NCBI GenBank assembly: GCA_016508695.1
Contig: VNKQ01000002.1
Coordinates: 1,984,001 to 2,048,000 of the forward strand
Reading direction: 5' to 3'
Length of the DNA: 64,000 nt
DNA from: Hyphodiscus hymeniophilus
Taxonomy: Eukaryota > Ascomycota > Leotiomycetes > Helotiales > Hyphodiscaceae
The notes beneath the pieces are model-generated. The model was given only the letters and a program-made list of their open reading frames with translations, made no database searches and was not told the DNA's origin. Position 1 is the stretch's first letter, and every line of letters begins with the position of its first letter. The position numbers and the translations under genes are program-made. Below, in pieces: positions 10,622 to 22,252 of the stretch.

Positions 10622-12527
10622 GCCGCCTATCTGAGTCGAGTGGAGGAAGGAGAATGTACCATAATGTATTAAAAGCAAGCATAGCGAATTATGGCCGAGG
10701 ATAGATGGAGATGAAAATCTCTGGATATGTTGCTTTCTGGCTGGCGTGTGCTAGGTAGATAGGCAATATCAAAGAAACTCCTCTCTCCCAATGTCCACGT
10801 TCGGCTTAAAATCGACATTTAGGCCTTTGTATTTTGTTGTGTTCTGGATTTCCGTTCATTCATCCGCTCGTTTCTTGCTCGGATTCAGCTCAGACGCTAT
10901 TCTTATTCGCGCCCAACGATAGGACTGGACAGCAGCAAACAGAGAAAAGTTCCGCTTCGGCCAGTCCATATCAATGATATCATTCAGATCGCCCGAGCGG
11001 TTGAAAAATCCCAATCTAACTCAATCTTTTCTCAGTCTATAGTTCACACATCTATCAGCTAGCTTTGTGACCTCCAAGCATGCAGGGCTTTTGTACACAG
11101 ACGACAAAGAGATTTGAACCGTTGTTTCTCCCATCTTTCAGCCATGCAAGGCTCTCGCTTTACTTTATTCAAACGTAAATGCAAAGCAGGCTCAGATTTT
11201 AGGCAGGGTGTCCATTTCAACACCTTCGCAGCTGCAAACCTCCTACAGATGATTTTATGGTCATGGTTTTATGGTCATCTCATCGCATGGAGAGTATTTC
11301 CTGAAGTGGCTCCAAGCGGCTTTGGTAAGGAGGTAGTTCACTGATATATCAGAGTTTGGTTCACTGATATCTGTAGGTATATTCTCTTCAATCGTCAACT
11401 CTTAAGCGCATTGTAATTCTGTGTCTGTCGAGTGGTAGTCTACTATCGAGCGACATTTAACTTGTCGAGCCTTACCTGGCTGTCGGACAACACGTTAATA
11501 TGTCGACATCCACTAGTTTGAAAAATCCCAACATCCATCTTAGAACAATACTTGTAAATGCAATGCGTCAAAAGCAGACCACAAGTAATATATGCCAACA
11601 GAAATGGATGGTATTGTAACCTCGCGTCGGCCAATCTGGATTAGTTCGGATCCTGTGTATGGAACGAAGGGCTAGGATCAATCTTTTATTGAATCCATCT
11701 GCTAATTCCTAACATCACTACTCACCTATGGTCTATGGAAAGCAGAAAATTCCGAAGTCCTCGACCTACTTTGCCGATCTTCCATTCCATCCTCCCGATG
11801 CCCTATCGCTGCTTGGGACATGGCGAAACCTGGCCTACTAAGGATCGGATTGACACTCTTATACTTAGTCCTCTTAACAGCCAAGGATCTCAGCCTCAGC
11901 CATAAAATTGCCATCTACTCTGGCGGAAAGCCGAAACTAGAGCGCCTTGCGAGAGCAGCTTAGCGGGATACGGAATAGATGTTAAGCATTGGTGGTTTGG
12001 AATCAGAAAACCAACGATACCATACAAGTGGTTTTCTGACGAAATAAAATGGTTTCGTATCCATACCCCAAAACTTTTTGAGACCTAGAGTATACCTCTG
12101 AATCTTATCGAAAAGCGCTCATGCATGAAAGAACTACTCGTTTTCGGAGATGTGGACATAGTATTTGCAGCACGAGTCTGCATACGTTAATATAGAGAAG
12201 TCATGCTACTCAAACATGATGGACAGCAAACGTCGGGTGTGGCAGCACGTCTCTGATGGGATGGATGCATTGAAGGAAAGCCACAGGAGTAGATCCTATG
12301 GTTTTATCATCTCATATCAAGGTAATCACCAAGATCTATGAAGACCCAGAGACAGCGAAGGGAGAGTAAAGGTACTAGAGAGACCAGAGCAAACTTACCC
12401 ATGTCCAGTCTTATCCCGAAATCGTTAGTTCCCGTCTTTAGTTTTAAAGCCCCACGATTCCCCTCCATACCTACTTCACCATGTTTTTCTGTTTGGCTTC
12501 TGAAATATCTCCATTCAGTTGTCCGCT
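10622..12527. other. Long intergenic region between HSP10 and TYW1
   Basis: 1.9 kb without a convincing gene. A direct repeat GTTCACTGATAT occurs around 11335 and again about 25 bp later. Otherwise only short open frames in conflicting phases. Confidence 0.35.
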
Positions 12528-14856
12528 ATGGAGCACAAACCTTGGGAATTGCAGGCAATTTGGCCTCTCGAAATTCTCGGTAAGCGTGGTCATTCCATAC
12601 CTACAAGCTTACAAGCTTACCAAACGCTAATTTTTCACAGATCTGGTAGCATTATGGCACACATATCGAATCCCAATTATTTTGACAACTTTTACGGCTT
12701 TGATGATCCTTCGAGCTTACCTGCATCTTCGAACACCTCGGGAGAAGCTATCCGAGTCACCGCTGCCTTCATCGCCATCCTTGGTGGCCGAGAAATCAAA
12801 AGACACATTCGGGACGAATACAGTCCTTGTGAAGGCTCCCCGACGGATTGTAGGAGGTACTAAAAAGCGAACACCGTCCCATGAGGACGTCAAACCAGGG
12901 CAGCAGAAGATACAAGTGCTTGTATTCTTCTCCTCCTTGACTGGCACCACCGAGAAGACCGCTAAAGCCTTCATGGTACAAATGACCGAAAATCTCACAG
13001 CGTCGTCCACGTTCGCCGAACCGCAATTACATGACCTTTCATACATAGACTATGACGATTACTTCATAACTCCTCCAAAAGCCGATCCAGAAACGAGCTA
13101 CTTTTACCTTCTGCTTCTTCCAACATACAATATTGATACCGTCCTCGACAACTTTGTCGAACACTTACAAGAAACGCACAATGATTTTAGAATAGATACG
13201 GCCCCTTTATCTACTTTACTCGGATACTCGGTCTTTGGGTTTGGAGATCGAGAGGGGTGGCCGACTGAAGAGGAAGGATTTTGCTCCCAAGCAAGAGATG
13301 TCGACAAATGGATGGCAAAGCTTACCGGAAGGAAACGGGCTTTCCCATTAGGAATGGGTAACACTAAGACAGATGCTGCCGAGCGCCTGGAAGAATGGAA
13401 GGGAGGAGTAGAAGAAGTTTTGAAACATATTGCAGAAACTGGTGAACTAGGAGAAGGTGTCGTGGGAAGCGGAGATGCGGATGAGAGCGATGCTGAAGAT
13501 GCAGACGAAGATGATGGGGAAGTGCTTTTCGACGACCAGAAGGTCGTAGAACGAAAGACCAAGAAAAAGAGCGATGGTCTCAATGATTTGGAAGACATTG
13601 GTGGAAGTCTAGGCAAGTCTTCAAGCTCAAGGATTGTGGACCCGGCAGAACTTGAGGTGGATTTCACCACATACAGCAAGAAATCAAAGCTTGTGGCGGC
13701 CAAAGTTACCAAGGAGATGGTTCCCAAGGACTCTCCAACATTCAACGCTCTTACCAAGCAAGGTTACTCGATTGTCGGATCTCACTCCGGAGTCAAGATT
13801 TGCCGCTGGACGAAGTCTGCTCTTCGTGGTCGAGGATCGTGTTACAAATATTCGTTCTACGGCATTGCTTCGCATCAGTGCATGGAAACAACGCCATCTC
13901 TTTCTTGCTCAAACAAATGCGTCTTCTGTTGGCGCCATGGAACGAATCCAGTTGGTACGACTTGGCGCTGGGTTGTCGATCCTCCAGACATGATCTTTAA
14001 TGGAGTTAAAGCAGGCCACTATAAGAAAATAAAGATGATGCGTGGAGTTCCCGGAGTGCGAGCAGAGCGTTTTGCAGAAGCTATGCGCATTCGTCATTGT
14101 GCGTTGTCTCTGGTTGGAGAGCCAGTATTCTATCCGCATATCAACGAATTCACGGCGATGTTGCACAAGGAGCATATATCTTCATTTTTAGTCTGTAATG
14201 CTCAGCATCCGGACCAGTTGGCTGCATTAAAACCGGTCACTCAATTGTACGTCAGTATTGATGCTTCGAATCGAGAGAGTCTGCGCAAAATCGATAGACC
14301 ACTTCATCGAGACTTTTGGGAGCGCTTTCAGCGCTGTCTAGAAATTTTGAGAGAGAAGAGATTCGAGCAACGGACAGTCTTTCGTCTGACATTAGTCAAG
14401 GGCTTCAATATTGAGGACGAAGCAGAAGGATATGCGGATCTAGTCGAAAAAGGCCTGCCATGTTTTGTCGAGGTAAAGGGAGTCACTTATTGTGGCACCT
14501 CTTCGTCCGCTGGTGCTGGACTCACGATGCAAAATGTCCCTTTCTACGAGGAAGTTTGCGCATTTGTGGAAGCCTTAAATGCCGCACTTGGCAGGAGAGG
14601 CCTTGGATACGGCATTGCAGCAGAGCATGCGCATAGTTGTTGCATATTGATTGCAAGCAACAGATTCAATGTGGAAGGGAAATGGCATACCCGGATTGAC
14701 TATGAAAAGTTCTTTGAATGTTTGGAGAGCGGAGACAACTTCACCCCTGAGGATTACATGGGTCCTGAGACTCCTGAATGGGCTACTTGGGGAAAGGGGG
14801 GTTTGATCCCAGAGATGAGAGAGTGTTTAGGAAAGGGAAGAATAAGGTCGCATTGA
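12528..14856 (+). CDS. TYW1: tRNA 4-demethylwyosine synthase (radical SAM)
   Basis: Two exons (12528-12579, 12641-14856) give 755 residues. It catalyses the second step of wybutosine synthesis, condensing N1-methylguanosine-37 of tRNA-Phe with two carbons of pyruvate. A hydrophobic N-terminal segment (about residues 26-40) is followed by a flavodoxin-like domain starting near residue 108 (VFFSSLTGTTEKTAKAF), an acidic linker (DADESDAEDADEDDGE), and the radical SAM domain with CSNKCVFC (Cys 440, 444, 447) that binds the 4Fe-4S cluster. The following WRHGTNPVGTTWRW is diagnostic for TYW1, as is FVEVKGVTYCG. Length and domain order fit the eukaryotic enzyme. A single intron of 61 bp interrupts the N-terminus and contains a duplicated ACAAGCTT. 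Confidence 0.96.
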
Positions 14857-15204
14857 CTGAGAGTCAAGCAGAAGTATTCTAATGTAAATATTCTCTCGAC
14901 TGATCAGTACTTGTAAAGATAATACAGATTTGAAATCACCCGTCGATTTCTAGACATAGACTCTTTCGTCCTCCGGATAGTGCTTCTCTAATGCTCTACG
15001 ACAGGTCGTATCTCTTATGCCCCTTCCAGCCAAATACTGTTGTCAATTTTGAATTATCAGTGGCTCATGAAGCGAATCAGTCACGACCCCACTGACGTAC
15101 GAAAAGTGGAGACTAAAGGCGGTGGGGTGCTTTCCGAAATCATGAAGAAACTCTTGACAATACCAAACTAATCACAATCAACAAAACACTTCCACTCCTT
15201 CAAG
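14857..15204. other. Intergenic region between TYW1 and SVF1
   Basis: 348 bp; 3' UTR and SVF1 promoter, nothing further seen. Confidence 0.35.
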
Positions 15205-16495
15205 ATGATGAACTGGGCCAAACAAAAGTATGTATCCTTGATTATCCGACCCGACGAAACTAACTTCCAAAGGCTTGCCGATGTGGCTGGCACTCAGGAG
15301 CCCATCTACGGTCCTTCGGCGATCCAGACCGTCAGCGAGCAAGCCAAAACAACCCCATACACTGAGACTGTGAAGACCGATCTTACATGGCAAGCAATGG
15401 ATTCGACATGCGTGGAGACACAGCAGTTCTACTTGATGGCACCTAGCGGCCATATCGGATTTGCACAGATCATCTACAGCAATGTTGCGTACGTTCTCCC
15501 GGGACCTGGATGATATGGTTGTTAACGTGAAATAGCGGCATCCGAACGACTTGCCAATTCAATTGCAAGATCTTCTACCCAAAGAGCGAGAACAAACCTA
15601 ATCTTTGGTCCTCGGACCCGCTGAAGAATGTCGACATCAGCGATGACAAGATGAACTTCTACGCTGACAACCTCGCCTTCGAACTCTCTGAAGATGGAAC
15701 CACATACACAATCAAGTCTATGACCAACCAAGCTTCCATTGTCAATCTCACAGTCAAACGAACTGCTCCTGGATTCCAAGTTGGCAAGGACGGAAAGACG
15801 TACTACGGCACAGACCCAGCGGCGCCATGGGGAACCATGAGACATGTCTTCTGGCCTAGAAATACTGCGTCGGGAACAATTGTGACGAAAGATGGGCCTG
15901 TCAACTTCGATGGTAGCAAGGCATTATTCATTATGGCTCTGCAGGGAATGAAACCGCATCATGCAGCTGGCAAATGGAGTTTCTGTGATTTCCAGGGACC
16001 CAATTACTCTGCCGTCTTGATGGAGTTTACGACCCCTCCTTCCTACGGATCCACCGTTGTCAATGTCGGTGGTATTGTTAAGGATGGCGAGATTATCTAC
16101 GCTGGAGCGACGAATACGGTCACACATAACAAGATTAAGCAGGATTCGGAGAACGACTGGCCGGAACCAGAAGAGGTCAAGTTCGAGTGGAATGGAAAGA
16201 CGAAGGACGGAAAGGATGTAAATGGTGTTGTTGAGGGGCCGTTAGATGCTAGACTCGATAGGGTTGATGTCATGGCAGAGGTGCCTGCATTCGTGAAGAG
16301 CATTGTGTCGGCTGCTGCAGGAACAAAGCCCTATATCTACCAGGTCAGTTCTCTTCACCAATTTTCCTGTCTAACTAACGATTTCAGTATTCTCCCCACG
16401 AGCATCCAATCTCGCTGAAACTGAAGATTGGTGACGAGGAGATAACAGAACAGGGAGAACTTTTCTCAGAGGCCACTTTCATCGTTGCAACATAA
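15205..16495 (+). CDS. SVF1: Survival factor 1 (Svf1 family)
   Basis: Four exons (15205-15227, 15273-15488, 15536-16343, 16388-16495) give 384 residues, the usual size. Recognisable blocks are GTQEPIYGPSAIQ near the N-terminus, FAQIIYSNVAGIRTTCQFNCKIF, PWGTMRHVFWPRN, AGKWSFCDFQGPNYSAVLMEFTTP and the C-terminal YSPHEHPISLKLKIGDEEI. In yeast Svf1 supports survival under oxidative and cold stress and the diauxic shift and has been linked to ceramide movement from ER to Golgi; it has a lipocalin-like double barrel. The start has two adjacent ATG codons; the first is annotated. No signal peptide or membrane segment is seen. Confidence 0.96.
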
Positions 16496-17043
16496 ATTGG
16501 GTTAGGATCATCGGGTTGAATCGCATGTTGGGCTATGACTTTGGCGTTGAGTAGTAGAGTCAATCACACTCGTTGGGTACCATTCACGCTACGTTATCTA
16601 AATAAGCTTGCTAAAGCAAGCATAATAGAGTTTCGATCTGAGACTTGAATTTATGACTTTTTTCAAACGTACTACTTTGCTCGATTGACAGTGTCGAAAG
16701 GGGTTATGAGTATTTCTCTTTCGAAGTTTTCTACGTTCTTACGATTGTCACTAGCATTAGGCGGTTACTTTCACCGAGGACTACACCGTTCGTACCACAG
16801 CGTGGAATATTTCTTTCGAACATGCGATGCACTCTGGCGGCAACCATTTTAGTGGCTTGAGCACGTGGGCACGGGCCCTACGCGCCGAGCCGCGTCTTCC
16901 CCGGAAAGCCCCTCGAAGAGCCTTATCTGCTTCGCCTCTCCCACTCCACAGCCTCGACAACAACCCTCGACAACAACCTCAAAGTGAGTTGAGTTCTGTG
17001 AAATAACTCTATCTCACTTTCAACCGTCTCAAACAGAATCGAA
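16496..17043. other. Intergenic region upstream of the H4 variant
   Basis: About 550 bp between two plus-strand genes. A 60-codon open frame on the minus strand (16781-16963) is not supported. A short tandem CTCGACAACAAC just before 16990 sits in the likely 5' leader of the H4 variant. Confidence 0.35.
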
Positions 17044-17747
17044 ATGCCTACACATTCCTCTCCTGCCGTTCGCGCCTCTGGTATGGCCAAACAACGCCGA
17101 CCAGGTGCTGTTGGAGGAAAGGGTCTTGCGCCCCAAGGAGGACGTGGTAAAGGTGCTTATGGCCTAGGAAAAGGTTTTGGCGCTAAGAGACATCGGTGAG
17201 TGCCAATTCTCTGGGAATTTGAAGCCATTCTGACAAGGATCGCAATCTAGTAAGATTCTCAAAGACAACATTCAAGCCATAAGTGGGTACCGAATCCAAT
17301 CGAGCAATAGAAGAGTTAACTAATCACTTTTAACTACAGCCAAGGGTGATATTCGGTACGCAACTTTGCTTTTGTGTCGTATCCAACAACTAGAAATACT
17401 GACATTCTGTAGACGCCTTGCGCGTCGTGGTGGAGTCAAACGTATCCAAGGGTTAATATACAACGATATTCGAACCGCAATGAAGAAATATCTTGAGAAG
17501 GTTTGCATACAATGATCAATATCCGCTTGCGCTATGTCTGACGATATCAGGTTCTGAAGGACTGCTGCGCCATTGCAGACCATTGCAAGAGAAAGACCGT
17601 TACTGTCACCGATGTGAGTCCCCTCGTTAATTTCCTAAATGTGAATAGCACCTAATATGCCGAAAGGTCATTTTTGCTCTGAAGCGCCAGGGTAGACCGA
17701 TTTATGGCTTTGAAAGGACGGGTACGGAAGGTCAGAAAAGACAGTAA
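17044..17747 (+). CDS. Divergent histone H4 variant
   Basis: Six exons (17044-17195, 17251-17282, 17340-17355, 17413-17500, 17551-17613, 17667-17747) join in phase to 143 residues, against 103 for canonical H4. An N-terminal extension of about 30 residues (MPTHSSPAVRASGM...) precedes a tail in which the sites for Lys5, 12, 16 and 20 remain, the residue matching Lys8 is Tyr (GKGAYGLGKG), and an extra Phe lies between Lys12 and Lys16. GAKRHRKIL, RRLARRGGVKRI, CKRKTVT and ALKRQGR...YGF are conserved. Helices 2 and 3 diverge strongly (IQGLIYNDIRTAMKKYLEK, then DCCAIADHC with three cysteines). A basic, polar tail of about 12 residues follows YGF. The intact fold motifs and clean splicing argue for an expressed variant rather than a pseudogene. 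Neurospora is known to carry an H4 variant gene; this is probably its counterpart. Confidence 0.92.
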
Positions 17748-18239
17748 AGCCAACCACGACTTCTTCTTCACGACGGTCACGAACTTTCTCTCCGGTGCGT
17801 TGTACATCAATGGATTGGAACAGATATACCAGAAAGCACTGGTTTGTAATGGTATCTACGGATGATTACGTACATGATGCTCTATTCCGGAGTTCTGGAT
17901 GGAATGGTTGGCGTTGGCTAAATGTTCATATGTCGTCGAGCTCTTTACATGGAGCCATGGATACACAATGATGAACGAACGGATGAATGAATGAATAGCA
18001 GATGTCATATGGAATCAAGTCTTCTTGTGGTATGTACCATGATTGATGCGGGGACGCTGATGATTGGATGAAGATGTTTATTCGTTAGCTTTGGAACTCA
18101 TTCGATCTTCCTTTGCGCAGCCAAAATCCAGACTCCTATTTCAACATAAAGCAGACTTTATTTGAGCAGCATGGTATCTAGGGCTCGAAAACATGACTCG
18201 CTTGCAACTGAACGGAAGTCTGATCGCCATCGCAACTCA
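17748..18239. other. Convergent 3' region between H4 variant and PMP3-like gene
   Basis: About 490 bp between convergent genes. Short GAATGAATGAATGA-type repeats occur near 17980. Nothing else seen. Confidence 0.35.
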
Positions 18240-18695
18240 CTACGACCACCCGCCCGACCTCGAACTCCTCTTTCTCCCACTCCTACTCCTTCTCAACATA
18301 ATCTCCTCCTCCTTCCTCTTCTGCTCCATCTTCTCCTTGCAATAAAGTTCCCTCACGTGCTCATTCGTCGCACCACCATTCCAGACCCTTTCACTATAGA
18401 TAAAGGTCTTCCTGCCGCCCGGATAACGTCCTTTCTTTACTTTCCGGCGCCGGTGGTAGAAGGTCTGTGAGATGTAGAAGCCGTGGATGTGTCCTGGGAT
18501 CACGCCCGCGATGAAAAGGAGCGTGTTGATGAAGCAGTCGGTCCCGACGCCTGCCAAGCACATTACTGCTAGGGGAGGCACTGGGGCTGTTAGGCTTAAA
18601 GAAGAGGGATGGGGAAGGGAGGAGGTCTGGAGGGGAGCAAAGAGAGGGAGCGTACTAAAGCAGTTAATCAGAAATAGCAGCAAACGATCAATCAT
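18240..18695 (-). CDS. PMP3/RCI2-family membrane proteolipid with long basic tail
   Basis: Two exons (18695-18656, 18586-18240) give 128 residues. MIDRLLLFLINCF and the following TPVPPLAVMCLAGVGTDCFINTLLFIAGVIPGHIHGFY form the two short membrane segments and the INxLLxxxGxIPGxIHxxY signature of the PMP3 family. Yeast Pmp3 is a small plasma-membrane peptide that affects membrane potential and salt sensitivity. Most members end within a few residues of the second segment; here about 75 residues follow, very rich in Arg and Lys, ending in a Ser/Arg-rich stretch (RRSRSGRKRSSRSGG). The 69-bp intron is open in frame, so retention would insert 23 residues between the two membrane segments. The start was set at the in-frame ATG just before the first membrane segment. 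Confidence 0.82.
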   Translation of the reverse strand: MIDRLLLFLINCFSTLPLFAPLQTSSLPHPSSLSLTAPVPPLAVMCLAGVGTDCFINTLLFIAGVIPGHIHGFYISQTFYHRRRKVKKGRYPGGRKTFIYSERVWNGGATNEHVRELYCKEKMEQKRKEEEIMLRRSRSGRKRSSRSGGWS

Positions 18696-19501
18696 CTTGA
18701 CGGTATTCTGGGCTGCTCGTATGCCTGTTTGGTAGCTTGACTCGGGCACCCAAGGCCTTCAATCCAGTTTAGCAATAACAAGTCCAATTTATTGCGCGTA
18801 GAGTAATCGAGCTGAGTACAATAGAAAATCATATTGAAGAAACACCAGCCACAGCGATAATGGAATTCAAGTTATCTTATCTTGGACAGATAAAGGGTCC
18901 TGCAGGGATGCAGACTTGCTTCTAGCTGACCTCCGTCAATGACGCTGTGGATGCAGCCTCACGGGGAAACTGGGCTGTCGGACAGGGGTTCAAGCGAGGC
19001 TGAAGAGAGTCCTTGTGCTTGAGGAGGCGGTGGAGGTTTTGGACGAAATGAGATATAGGAGTGAGACAGAGAATGGAGAAGAGAACAATGTAGTAAGGTG
19101 CATCTTCCATCAAACATATGATATAACATGGACGAAATGAAATTCTCGCTCGAGAACCCCGTGGAGAAGATCGCGAAACTGTCCAAGCATCCACTGTCTC
19201 CGCAATGCCGCGTGCGAAGAGAACTCTCTGGGCACGGAAAGGACATTCTTGCGTATTGACTCTTACCGGACTACCACAGATGTTTCATACTCTTCCAAAT
19301 CCAAAGCATCCCAGAAGTTCTCAAAACAAGTAACAAAGATAGAAGGAATCGTCCTATGCGGTGAAACCGGAAGCTCCAAAGTGGCGCCTGACAGCGCGTA
19401 TTAGTGGATCACAACCCTGTCAATCGTTCTGATAAACAGACGCGACTTTCTGGATATCACAAAGTCCAAACACCAAACTCCAAAATCCTCAGCAATCCGT
19501 C
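18696..19501. other. Divergent intergenic region, PMP3-like and SNF2 ATPase
   Basis: About 800 bp between divergent starts. Two overlapping ATG-started frames on the minus strand (18959-19246 and 18922-19194) reach 90-95 codons; one has a hydrophobic stretch (YYIVLFSILCLTPI). I recognise no family and do not call either. Confidence 0.3.
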
Positions 19502-22252
19502 ATGGCGTCCAGAAAACGATCCTCAAGCTGGATTGACCTGACTGGGGACGATGAAAACCCCCCTCAAAAACACACACGAGTCAATCAGCTCTCCTCGTCA
19601 CAGCCTCGACCCAGCCAGTCACTGGTTTCAGCCTCGCAACTTGAACGCATTGCCTGGGCCGAAGACGATGCAGGCGAGGATATCATCGATCTAAGTCAAG
19701 ACGCTGACGAAGGATTCGGATGGCTATGTGTCGGTGCCATCGATGGCAAGATTGTTGGTATTCGATACTATGATGGATATGCGACTGTTGGAGAACAAGT
19801 CATGGTCAAGAGAGAGCCGGGAAATCCGTACGATTCAAACGCCATCCGTATAAACAATGTGCATGGGACTCAAATTGGACATTTACCACGCAACTTAGCG
19901 GCCAAACTTTCACCATACATGGATTCCCGCACTATTGTCATCGAAGGGACCCTCGCTGGAGAAAAGGGATCTTGGGATTGCCCAATCCTGCTGAAGGTCT
20001 TTGGCCCAGCTGAGCCTGTCGCTCGAGCTCAGCTAGAGGAGAGGATGAAAGCCGACAGATTGCCACTGAAGAAACGAGGAGCAGCTGCACCGAAGAAACC
20101 AATTCAGCCGGTCGCCCCACCTAGAAAGAGTATGGGCTACCATAGCTCGCAAAGTTCTCAACCTTCAAGCAGCCAAGCTGAACCCGAACCTGTGGGTATC
20201 CAGCATTTTGTGGAGAACAGCGAACGGTTTAGCCCTAGAGATGCGGAGAAGATTGTGGATCACTGGGCAACCGGCGAAGAAGCCTTATCTAAGATGCCCA
20301 TGGCCGATCAACCTGAAGGTCTGCTCTCTACGCTGCTCCCTTATCAGCGACAGGGTTTGGCGTGGATGCTCGCACAAGAGAACCCAGCGCTCCCAGCAGT
20401 AGGCTCAAAAGACGTCGTTCAACTCTGGAAACGCTCCACATTACGCGCGAACCACTTTCAGAACATCGCCACGAATTATAATACCCAAAGCGCGCCGAAA
20501 TTGGCTAGGGGAGGCATCCTCGCCGACGATATGGGACTTGGTAAAACCTTACAAGTTATCAGCACCGTCCTTGAGGGAGGTCCGGGCACTACTCTGATCA
20601 TAGCCCCTGTCAGCGTGATGTCAAATTGGGCTCAGCAGATGAAGAGACACATAAAGAAAGAAAATGCGATGAAGGTCTTGACATATTACGGCGGTGGTCG
20701 AAGAAAGATGACACATAATGACTTTGCGGAGTATGATGTGGTTATCACGAGTTATGGTACTTTAGCTTCGGAATATGGCAAAGCAAAATCCGTTATTGCA
20801 CCAATTCCGAGGCCCGATGGTATTTTCTCCATGAACTGGGCAAGAGTTGTTCTTGACGAAGGGCACATCATCCGAAATCCAACAACAAGAAATGCCGTTG
20901 CCGCCACCAACCTTCTTGCGACTCGTCGATGGGTCTTGACTGGAACGCCTATTATCAATACGATCAAAGATCTCCACTCCATGCTCAAGTTCCTTGGTAT
21001 CACGGGTGGTCTTGAGCGCTTGGAATTGTTCAACGCTATTCTTACTAGACCGTTGGCCCAGGGGAGTCCCAACGCCGAGCTCATTCTTCAATCGATTATG
21101 CGTACAATGTGCTTGCGAAGAAAGAAGGACATGAAGTTCGTTGACTTAAAGTTACCCGAATTATCAGAGTATGTGCATCGCATCGCCTTCCGAAATGATG
21201 AGAAGGAGAAGTATGACGCTCTGCAGTAAGTTTTACCATCCTAGATGCTCGATCTCTGTCTAATCATTTTCAGGGTTGAGGCGCAAGGCATGGTCAAGCA
21301 ATTTCAAGACGGAAAAGTAAAAAATGGCTTCGATGCCTACCGTCATGTTCTCGAAATCCTGCTCCGGCTCCGTCAAGTCTGCTGCCACTGGAAACTCTGC
21401 GGCGCTCGTGTTACCGACCTCATGGCTCTTCTTGAAACAGATGGTCCCATTGCATTGAATGCGGAAAATAAGATCGTCCTTCAGGCACTTCTACAGCTTA
21501 GCATCGACAGCCATGACGAATGCTCAATCTGTCTCGAAGAGCTACACAATCCAGTCATCACGGCCTGCAAGCATGTCTTTGGCGGTGACTGCATTGAGCG
21601 AACAATCGAGCTACAACACAAATGTCCAATGTGCCGATCTCACCTGGAAGACGCTTCTTGCCTCGTCAAACCAGCTGAGGAAACAACTGTAGATGCGGAT
21701 ATTGATGTGGATACCAAGAGCAGCAAAACAGAGGCTCTAATGAGTATCCTAAATGCCAGCCGACAAGATCCAAAATCCAAAGTCGTTATCTTCTCTCAGT
21801 GGACCTCGTTCCTCGATATTATCCAACACCAAGTGAAGGATGCCGGCATGAAATTCACAAGAATCGATGGGAGGATGCCAGCGCATGCTCGCGATGCTGC
21901 AATGGCAGATCTTGAGCGGGATCCAGACACCAGAATTCTGCTTGCTAGTTTATCAGTTTGCAGCGTTGGCCTTAATCTTGTCGCTGCCGATACTGTTATT
22001 TTGGCAGACTCATGGTGGGCTCCGGCTATCGAGGATCAAGCCGTTGACCGTGTCCACAGATTAGGTCAGACTAGGCCCTGCACGGTTTGGCGCTTGGTGA
22101 TGGAGGGAAGTATTGAGGAGCGCGTGCTTGACATTCAGAGTGAAAAGAGGAAGTTGGTGGGCATGGCATTCCAGGAGAAAGCAAAGGGTGGAAAGGAGAA
22201 GATAACCAGAATGGGTGACATTCTGAAGCTTTTGGAGATGAGAGGGAAGTAG
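19502..22252 (+). CDS. HIRAN-SNF2-RING DNA-dependent ATPase, HLTF/Rad5 type
   Basis: Two exons (19502-21225, 21274-22252) give 900 residues. Order of domains: a disordered N-terminus with SWIDLTGDDE; HIRAN domain about 75-165 (IVGIRYYDGYATVGEQVMV, KREPGNPYDSNAI), which in HLTF binds 3' ends of single-stranded DNA; SNF2 ATPase lobe with DDMGLGKT (Lys 348) and DEGH at 452-455; a C3HC4 RING from Cys 658 (CSICLEEL) to about 695 (CPMCR), inserted between the helicase lobes; and the C-terminal lobe with VVIFSQWTSFLD, SVGLNLVAADTV and DRVHRLGQTR. This layout is that of HLTF and Rad5, which remodel stalled forks and polyubiquitylate PCNA in error-free damage tolerance. The length is nearer HLTF than yeast Rad5. 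All catalytic motifs look intact. Confidence 0.94.

Noticed and set aside
17044..17747. H4 pseudogene
   Set aside because: All five introns have good splice sites, phase is kept throughout, there is no internal stop and the core fold motifs are intact.
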